64,000 bases of DNA from Alicyclobacillaceae bacterium I2511 (GTDB lineage: Bacteria > Bacillota > Bacilli > Alicyclobacillales > Alicyclobacillaceae): contig QXHL01000014.1 in NCBI GenBank assembly GCA_003584005.1, positions 1 to 64,000 of the forward strand, read 5' to 3'. Of the stretch, positions 58,297-64,000 are shown one piece after another. Within the stretch, counting starts at the first letter, position 1. The number at the start of each line of letters is the position of its first letter. The translations under genes were made by a program, and so were the position numbers. Under the pieces are notes generated by a model that saw only the letters and a program-made list of their open reading frames with translations, was not told the origin of the DNA and searched no databases.

Positions 58297-59118
58297 ATGG
58301 GAGGATGGCTGACCGCGCTGTCTCGGTTTAGCATCTGGAACGTTATTGACATTCTGATTGTCGCATATGTCTTGTACCGCATCCTGCTGCTGATTCGCGG
58401 AACACGTGCAGTGCCACTGCTCAAAGGCGTCATTGTCATTGTCATCGCCACAGCTCTGAGCAGTTTTTTGCACTTGACTGCCCTGAATTGGTTGCTGAAC
58501 AAGGTTATCACGGTCGGACTGTTTGCAATTCCCGTGGTATTCCAACCAGAACTGCGGCGTGCGCTCGAGCAACTGGGGAGGGGTGGCTTTTTTTCATTAA
58601 CCACACTCGGGCAAGGGGCGGCGGAAGATATCCAATACCTGATTGCAGAGGTGGTAAAGGCAAGTCAAGTCCTGTCTAAAAACAGAATTGGTGCATTGAT
58701 GGTGATTGAGCGGGAAACTGGACTGACAGAGTACATTGAAACGGGCACACGTGTAGAGGGGTTGGTCAGTTCTGAACTGTTGATTAACACCTTCATTCCT
58801 AACACCCCATTGCACGATGGGGCCGTAATTTTGCGGGCCAGTCGGTTGATTTCCGCAGGTTGCTTTTTGCCCTTGACGGATAACCGGGATTTGGATAAGA
58901 ACTTGGGTACGCGGCATCGGGCGGCTTTGGGGTTGACTGAACAGTCCGACGGTGTGGCGGTTGTCGTATCTGAGGAAACTGGCCAGATTTCTGTCGCTGT
59001 AGACGGGGTGATAACGCGTGGGCTCAGCGAAAACGCTTTGCATGAACTGTTGGGGACCCTGCTTTTACCAAAGCGGACCAGTCGCATGAATTTCACACGA
59101 AAGGCGGCCTCACGGTGA
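58297..59118 (+). CDS. cdaA: Membrane diadenylate cyclase CdaA (DacA)
   Basis: A 273-residue enzyme, the same length as B. subtilis CdaA. Three N-terminal membrane helices (about 13-33, 39-58, 66-82) are followed by the DAC domain with D174-G175-A176 and R206-H207-R208, both intact. It makes c-di-AMP linked to osmolyte and cell-wall control. The ATG at 58297 follows GGGTGA; GTG at 58288 overlaps it. A possible promoter is TTGACG at 58225 with AAGAAT at 58248. It overlaps cdaR by four bases. Confidence 0.96.
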   Translation: MGGWLTALSRFSIWNVIDILIVAYVLYRILLLIRGTRAVPLLKGVIVIVIATALSSFLHLTALNWLLNKVITVGLFAIPVVFQPELRRALEQLGRGGFFSLTTLGQGAAEDIQYLIAEVVKASQVLSKNRIGALMVIERETGLTEYIETGTRVEGLVSSELLINTFIPNTPLHDGAVILRASRLISAGCFLPLTDNRDLDKNLGTRHRAALGLTEQSDGVAVVVSEETGQISVAVDGVITRGLSENALHELLGTLLLPKRTSRMNFTRKAASR

Positions 59119-60326
59119 ACCGGCTGCTAAACAACAATCTGGTTCTACGGGTAATCGCCTTAGTCTTAAGTATCATTATTTGGCTTACTGTTAATTCCCA
59201 AGGAGCAGGCAATGCTGGGGTATCCGGGGTCTCCACTCCGTTTGTAAATCCTGTGCAAGTGACGGTTGGAAATAACATGGTGGTCACTGGCATTGCGCCA
59301 TCTAGAGTCACCCTTACTGTCACCAGTCCGGCGATTGATATGGGAACACTACCGGCTCAAATGATGAATGTGGTGGTTTCTGTGGATGCCCGAGGTCTGG
59401 CTCCCGGGACCCATCAACTGCCTGTGCAGGTTCGCAATATGCCCCCCTTTCATTTCACGGTGGATCCAAGTGCCGTCACAGTTCAGGTGGATGAGAAAGT
59501 GTCCAGCGTGAAACCTGTGCAAGTACGGGTGACGGGGAGTCCGGCACAAGGCCATCCGTTGGGAACAGCCAGTTCAGATTTGACCAGTGTGCAAGTGACA
59601 GGTGCCCAATCCCTGGTGAATCAGGTGACAGCCGTGATAGCGACTGTGAGCAGTAACGGCTTAACCAAAACCACAAATAAGGTGGCCAGTCTCATTCCAG
59701 TGAATGCACAGGGCCAAACCGTTGGGGACGTTAGTGTGGTTCCCAACAGTGTCACCGTAACAATTCCCATTGATCCACCCCAGATTACCCTGCCGCTGCA
59801 ACCCCAGCTGTCCGGGACACCCGCCCCAGGATTTGCAGTCAGTGGTCTGACGGTCTCGCCACAAAAAGTATCCGTATCTGGAAGCACTCAAGTTCTAGCG
59901 GGACTCACGAGTATTCCTGCAGGAATTAGTGTGAGTGGCCTGCGTAACAGTCAAACATTTCATTTGACACTCCTACAGCCAAAAGGAGTAAAATCACTGC
60001 GGCCCAGTCAAGCCACCGTGCAGGTTCAGGTGCAACCCAGTGCATCGAAGATAATTACACAGGTGCCAGTGCAGCTCATTCAAACGCCACTGGGATTACA
60101 GGTTAGCATTCTGAATCCAAAGACTGTCTCTGTTAGTGTGACAGGGCCAGCGTCCGTAGTGAACCAGCTGACAGCCCAAAACCTTACTGCGCAAGTCAAT
60201 GCAAGCAAGCTCGCGGTTGCCAGCACCAGTGCACCAATCATCTTCACAGTTCCTTCATGGGTCATCGTCACACAGACTTCAGCGAACAGTGCTGCCATTC
60301 AAGTAACGGGGACGGTAGGACGCTAA
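59115..60326 (+). CDS. cdaR: CdaA regulatory protein CdaR (YbbR domain)
   Basis: A 403-residue protein with one N-terminal membrane helix (about 9-27) and a long extracytoplasmic part made of about four YbbR repeats. Each repeat shows P-V-x-V ... G-x-P-x-x-G-(Y/F) with variations, for example GTPAPGFAVSGLTVSPQKVS. Known homologues bind CdaA through the membrane and modulate c-di-AMP synthesis. GTG at 59115 overlaps the cdaA stop. The 113 bp to glmM hold no clear terminator. Confidence 0.94.
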   Translation: MNRLLNNNLVLRVIALVLSIIIWLTVNSQGAGNAGVSGVSTPFVNPVQVTVGNNMVVTGIAPSRVTLTVTSPAIDMGTLPAQMMNVVVSVDARGLAPGTHQLPVQVRNMPPFHFTVDPSAVTVQVDEKVSSVKPVQVRVTGSPAQGHPLGTASSDLTSVQVTGAQSLVNQVTAVIATVSSNGLTKTTNKVASLIPVNAQGQTVGDVSVVPNSVTVTIPIDPPQITLPLQPQLSGTPAPGFAVSGLTVSPQKVSVSGSTQVLAGLTSIPAGISVSGLRNSQTFHLTLLQPKGVKSLRPSQATVQVQVQPSASKIITQVPVQLIQTPLGLQVSILNPKTVSVSVTGPASVVNQLTAQNLTAQVNASKLAVASTSAPIIFTVPSWVIVTQTSANSAAIQVTGTVGR

Positions 60327-60439
60327 GACAGCTATTTTCAGTGATCCGTCCCCCTCTATTTCGGCATTTCTGAAGCGTTTCCGAAACTGGGGGTTTGGCA
60401 ACGCGAAGGTGGGTTGAACTTTGAGAGGAGAGAGCAAGT

Positions 60440-61780
60440 TTGACACGGATGTTTGGGACAGACGGGGTGCGCGGTGTGGCAAACCGGGACTTGACACCGG
60501 AGTTGGCCTTTCGTCTAGGCCGGGCCGGAGCTTATGTGCTGACACGGGAATCCACCGGATCGCGAATTGTGGTGGGAAAGGACACTCGCATTTCTAGCGA
60601 TTTGTTGGAGGCTGCGCTAATTAGCGGCATTCTATCCGCAGGTGTGGATGTATTGCGTTTGGGGGTGATGACGACACCGGGAGTGGCATATCTGACCCGC
60701 CACCTGCGCGCGGACGCGGGGGTGATGATTTCAGCCTCACATAATCCGGTAGAAGACAATGGGATTAAATTTTTTGGTGGCGATGGGTTCAAACTTTTGG
60801 ATGGGGTGGAGGATGAGATTGAACGGCTCATTACCCTGCCTGTGGACACCTTGCCCCGTCCGGTCGGTCCAGCGGTGGGGAGAGTGTATGATGAACCGGG
60901 GGACGAGGCGTATCGGAGGTTTTTAGTCAGTACCGCCAGACATCGATTGGACGGGTTGCACGTGGTGTTGGATTGTGCCAATGGGGCGGCTTATGCTCTA
61001 GGGCCGAAGGTGCTATCAGAGTTAGGCGCGCGGGTGACGGTGATTCATAATCACCCTGATGGGGTTAACATCAACGTGGGTTGTGGGTCCACCCATCCCC
61101 ATGTGGTGCAGCGCGCCGTACTGGAAACGGGGGCGGATGTGGGGCTGGCCTTTGATGGCGATGCAGACCGATTGATTGCCGTAGACGGTTCGGGTCAAGT
61201 GGTGGACGGAGACTTTGTCATGGCCATTTGTGCCAAGTCGCTTAAGGAAACAGGGGCTCTCAGCGACAACACGGTGGTGGCCACAGTGATGAGCAATCTG
61301 GGGTTTGTGAGGGCCATGGATGAACTGGGGATTACCGTGGAGCAAACGGCTGTGGGTGACCGCTATGTAATGGAGGCGATGCGCAAAGGGCGTCATATTC
61401 TGGGCGGGGAACAGTCGGGACACATCATTTTTTTGCAGCATACCACCACTGGGGATGGAATTCTCACCGCCGTGCAACTGCTTGAAACGATGGTGGCCAG
61501 TGGCAAACCCCTGACAGAATTGCGCCGAGTCATGCGCCGTTATCCCCAACTGCTGGAGAATGTGCGCGTGTCCGACAAACTCGCTTGGCGAGATAATTCC
61601 CGGGTCCAAGATGCCTTGGCCCAGGGGGAGGCCATGCTGGACGGTAGCGGGCGAGTGCTGGTGCGGGAGTCTGGTACGGAGCCTTTGGTGCGGGTGATGG
61701 CGGAGGGGCTGGATGAACAGGTTTTGCAAACCTGCGTGCAGTCCATCGTGCAGGTTATCCGGGAAGAGTACGGCGTCTAA
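60440..61780 (+). CDS. glmM: Phosphoglucosamine mutase GlmM
   Basis: A 446-residue enzyme turning glucosamine-6-phosphate into glucosamine-1-phosphate for peptidoglycan and wall polymers. The phosphoserine loop ISASHNP has Ser100, the metal loop is DGDADR, and the sugar loop is GEQSGH with phosphate loop RESGTEPLVRVM. TTG at 60440 (MTRMFGTDGVRG) follows GAGAGGAGAGAG. GlmM binds and inhibits CdaA in several Firmicutes, which fits the gene neighbourhood. Confidence 0.97.
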   Translation: MTRMFGTDGVRGVANRDLTPELAFRLGRAGAYVLTRESTGSRIVVGKDTRISSDLLEAALISGILSAGVDVLRLGVMTTPGVAYLTRHLRADAGVMISASHNPVEDNGIKFFGGDGFKLLDGVEDEIERLITLPVDTLPRPVGPAVGRVYDEPGDEAYRRFLVSTARHRLDGLHVVLDCANGAAYALGPKVLSELGARVTVIHNHPDGVNINVGCGSTHPHVVQRAVLETGADVGLAFDGDADRLIAVDGSGQVVDGDFVMAICAKSLKETGALSDNTVVATVMSNLGFVRAMDELGITVEQTAVGDRYVMEAMRKGRHILGGEQSGHIIFLQHTTTGDGILTAVQLLETMVASGKPLTELRRVMRRYPQLLENVRVSDKLAWRDNSRVQDALAQGEAMLDGSGRVLVRESGTEPLVRVMAEGLDEQVLQTCVQSIVQVIREEYGV

Positions 61781-61850
61781 AGAATGTCCCATTTGTCCTC
61801 TGGAGCAACGGTTTTTTTGATGGAGTAAAGAAGGCGTGAAAGACGCCTAC

Positions 61851-61877
61851 GTGACAGGGTGAATTGAGCGGTATACG
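61851..61877 (+). promoter_or_regulatory. Candidate glmS promoter
   Basis: GTGACA (61851-61856), a short 15-bp spacer and TATACG (61872-61877). Start near 61884 would leave about ten bases before the ribozyme cleavage site. A stem AGGCGT/ACGCCT just upstream (about 61832-61848) could end glmM transcription. Confidence 0.4.
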
Positions 61878-61894
61878 CCCGGTGTTACGCACAA

Positions 61895-62045
61895 GCGCCC
61901 GGACTGAAGGGGTTCCTCGCATTGCGAGGCCCGTGTTCAGTTGACGCGGAGGGGGTTGGCGAGTCATTCGGCGGATACCTCCCGGCGTGGGACCGCGCCG
62001 CAAGGGAAGCTCGAAAATCCCCGGGTGACCGAGGAAACAAGAGCC
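61895..62045 (+). ncRNA. glmS ribozyme (glucosamine-6-phosphate riboswitch)
   Basis: The conserved core is present in order: AGCGCCCGGACTGAA at the cleavage site (cut expected between A61894 and G61895), the P2 partner TTCAGTTGACG, the core GGCGGATACCTCCCGGC, and the P3.1/P4 segment with GCAAGGGAAGC, GAAAATCCCCGGGTGACC and GAGGAAACAAGAGCC. In the known system glucosamine-6-phosphate acts as the cofactor for self-cleavage, which lowers glmS mRNA. It lies 32 bases before glmS. Confidence 0.93.
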
Positions 62046-62076
62046 AACAGGTCAATTGGGGAGGACACAGCAGAAT

Positions 62077-63906
62077 ATGTGTGGAATCGTAGGCTACATC
62101 GGGATGCGCGATGTGAAAGAGGTCGTGTTGGAGGGTTTGCGCAAGTTAGAGTACCGTGGCTACGACTCGGCGGGCATTGCCGCGATAGAGGGCGGCAAAT
62201 TGAAGGTGGTCAAGGCTGTGGGGCGCTTGGTAAACCTGGAAGACAAGTTACGTCAACAGCCTATACAGGGCCATGTGGGCATCGGTCATACCCGGTGGGC
62301 CACCCATGGGCGGCCATCAGATGACAATGCCCATCCGCATCAGGACTGTAGTGGCCGATTTGCCGTCATCCACAATGGAATTGTAGAAAATTATCTGTCT
62401 CTCCGGGAAGAACTCATTGCTAAGGGTCACCAGTTCAAGTCAGAGACGGACACAGAGGTCGTGGCCCATCTCATTGAAGACTTGTACAACGGGGACTTCT
62501 TTCAGACGATGGTGGCCGTAGGAAGGCGCATCCGGGGGGCGTATGCCCTGGTGGTGATGTCGCAAAACGACCCGGACACCCTCATCGCCATGCGTAAGGC
62601 CAGCCCGCTGATTGTGGGACTGGGGGATGGCGAAAATTTTGTGGCTTCCGACATTCCTGCCATCCTACAGTACACGCGAGACGTATACATCTTGGACGAT
62701 GGAGAGATGGCAGTGGTAACAAAAACACGGGTGGAGTTTTATACTCTGGCGGGGGAGCCCGTAGATAAAGAAACTCTGCGTGTGACGTGGGATGCCATTG
62801 CGGCAGAGCGGGGTGGCTATGACCACTTTATGCTGAAAGAAATTCACGAACAACCCAAGGCCATTCGGGACACGCTGACCGGACGCCTGACCCCTGACCT
62901 GAACCGTGTGGTACTGTCAGAACTGCATTGGCAGCCAGGTTTTTTAGAAGGCTTGGATAGGATTCACATTGTGGCCTGTGGCACTGCGTGGCATGCAGGC
63001 TTAGTGGGCAAGGCCATCATTGAACATTTTGCTAAAATACCGGTAGAGGTGGATGTTGCCTCTGAGTATCGATATCGGGATCCGCTGCAGACAGACCATA
63101 CGCTGGTGCTGGTGATTAGTCAGTCTGGGGAGACGGCAGACACCCTGGCCGCCCTGCGCCTGGCCAAACACCGCGGTCGACGGGTGCTGGCCATCACCAA
63201 TGTATTAGGCAGTTCCGTGGCTAGGGAAGCAGATGATGTGGTGGTTACCTGGGCCGGACCGGAAATAGCCGTGGCCTCCACCAAGGCTTACACTACCCAG
63301 TTAGTCGCGTTGTACCTGTTTGCCATCTATTTGGCACAAGAAAAAGTGCTCTTAGACCCGCAGGAAGAGTCTCGCCTATTGCACGCCCTTTACGCCTTGC
63401 CCCAGGCAGCCGAGTCGGTCTTAGACAGTGCCCCACAGATTCAGCAGTTTGCCGAACAGTACGCAAAGGTACATGACACCTTTTTCATTGGCCGAGGTCT
63501 GGATTTTGCAGTGGCCTTAGAGGGCTCCCTTAAGCTCAAGGAGATCTCCTATATCCATGCGGAGGCCTATGCGGCTGGAGAAATGAAACACGGTACGCTG
63601 GCGTTAATTACGGAAGGGGTGCCAGTGATTGCCCTGACCACACAAACGGCGTTGTATGACAAGACCGTCAGCAATATCAAAGAAGTCAAAGCTAGGGATG
63701 CCTTTGTATTAGGCATCACCTGGGCAGGGGACGAAGTTCTTAAAAAGTCTGTGGACCAGGTTTTGTACCTGCCCGTAACGGACCCTTTGCTGGCACCTGT
63801 GGTGACCGTCATTCCCTTGCAATTATTGGCTTACTATGCTGCCGTGGCGAGGGGCAACGACGTGGACAAACCCCGCAATTTAGCCAAAAGTGTAACCGTG
63901 GAGTGA
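62077..63906 (+). CDS. glmS: Glutamine-fructose-6-phosphate aminotransferase (isomerizing)
   Basis: A 609-residue enzyme making glucosamine-6-phosphate, the entry to cell-wall amino sugars. Cys2 (MCGIVGYIG) is the N-terminal nucleophile of the glutaminase domain (1-240). Two SIS isomerase domains follow (VACGTAWHAG, ISQSGETADT, STKAYTTQL), ending with the conserved KPRNLAKSVTVE. The ATG at 62077 lies 12 bases after GGGGAGG; the ATG at 62056 precedes that site and would bury Cys2. Controlled by the ribozyme upstream. Confidence 0.98.
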   Translation: MCGIVGYIGMRDVKEVVLEGLRKLEYRGYDSAGIAAIEGGKLKVVKAVGRLVNLEDKLRQQPIQGHVGIGHTRWATHGRPSDDNAHPHQDCSGRFAVIHNGIVENYLSLREELIAKGHQFKSETDTEVVAHLIEDLYNGDFFQTMVAVGRRIRGAYALVVMSQNDPDTLIAMRKASPLIVGLGDGENFVASDIPAILQYTRDVYILDDGEMAVVTKTRVEFYTLAGEPVDKETLRVTWDAIAAERGGYDHFMLKEIHEQPKAIRDTLTGRLTPDLNRVVLSELHWQPGFLEGLDRIHIVACGTAWHAGLVGKAIIEHFAKIPVEVDVASEYRYRDPLQTDHTLVLVISQSGETADTLAALRLAKHRGRRVLAITNVLGSSVAREADDVVVTWAGPEIAVASTKAYTTQLVALYLFAIYLAQEKVLLDPQEESRLLHALYALPQAAESVLDSAPQIQQFAEQYAKVHDTFFIGRGLDFAVALEGSLKLKEISYIHAEAYAAGEMKHGTLALITEGVPVIALTTQTALYDKTVSNIKEVKARDAFVLGITWAGDEVLKKSVDQVLYLPVTDPLLAPVVTVIPLQLLAYYAAVARGNDVDKPRNLAKSVTVE

Positions 63907-63968
63907 CCCCAAAAGCAGAGGGTAACTATTATTATCTTCGCAAAATCCAGTTGTATTCTCCGTAAAAT

Positions 63969-63992
63969 CGGTGGGGGCAGACTCCCCCACCG
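63969..63992 (+). terminator. GC-rich hairpin after glmS
   Basis: CGGTGGGGG (63969-63977) pairs with CCCCCACCG (63984-63992) around a 6-base loop, 62 bases after the glmS stop. The window ends eight bases later, so the presence of a T run cannot be judged. Confidence 0.6.
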
Positions 63993-64000
63993 AAGTCTCT

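Noticed and set aside
61022-61792. Leftward open frame of 256 codons opposite glmM
   Set aside because: His-rich antisense translation, no start signal, covered fully by glmM.

Overview
This window is a core housekeeping stretch of an endospore-forming member of the Bacilli. The gene order ctsR-mcsA-mcsB-clpC-radA-disA, the rpoBC, str, S10, spc and alpha clusters, and cwlD-mrp-gerD-pdaB ... rocF ... cdaA-cdaR-glmM-glmS follow the Bacillus subtilis order closely, and the RpoB, RpoC and SigH sequences are very Bacillus-like. Base composition is near 50% GC, and GTG and TTG starts behind strong AGGAGG sites are common. Gene losses against B. subtilis and the presence of pssA after disA suggest an Alicyclobacillaceae- or Paenibacillales-like lineage; that placement is inference.

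Layout: 1-662 a TetR regulator read leftward; 775-8092 the CtsR-controlled stress operon (arginine phosphorylation, ClpC) running into radA and the c-di-AMP synthase disA; 8178-11814 phospholipid synthesis, a PIN/TRAM protein and isoprenoid enzymes ispD/ispF; 11811-17242 gltX, cysS, mrnC, rlmB, rae1 and sigH in tight overlap; 17416-21116 rpmG, secE, nusG and ribosomal proteins L11, L1, L10, L12; 21310-34279 an rRNA methyltransferase-like gene, rpoB, rpoC, L7Ae, S12, S7, EF-G, EF-Tu; 34581-49803 the complete S10-spc-alpha super-cluster with secY, adk, infA and rpoA; 49839-51608 truA, L13, S9; 51784-58146 sporulation and germination genes, arginase and an SGNH hydrolase; 58297-63906 cdaA-cdaR-glmM-glmS, linking c-di-AMP to cell-wall precursor synthesis.

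Most genes are ordinary. The interest lies in the RNA between them: a classical glmS ribozyme (61895-62045), an L10 leader with an intrinsic attenuator (19941-20057), and several structured stretches I cannot assign to a known family. The best is a three-way-junction RNA with a terminator-like closing stem just upstream of rpsM (46648-46756). Others lie before ispD, before the PIN/TRAM gene and between rplL and the methyltransferase gene. A second theme is short tandem duplications at or just after stop codons (TetR, rplM, mrp), with matching repeats in the C-terminal codons of pssA and gerD. A 69-bp element with 15-bp perfect terminal inverted repeats follows rocF. Genes expected from B. subtilis order but absent at their usual places are cysE, map, ecfA1-ecfA2-ecfT and sigW-rsiW. 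I found no rRNA, tRNA, CRISPR array, prophage or complete insertion sequence.
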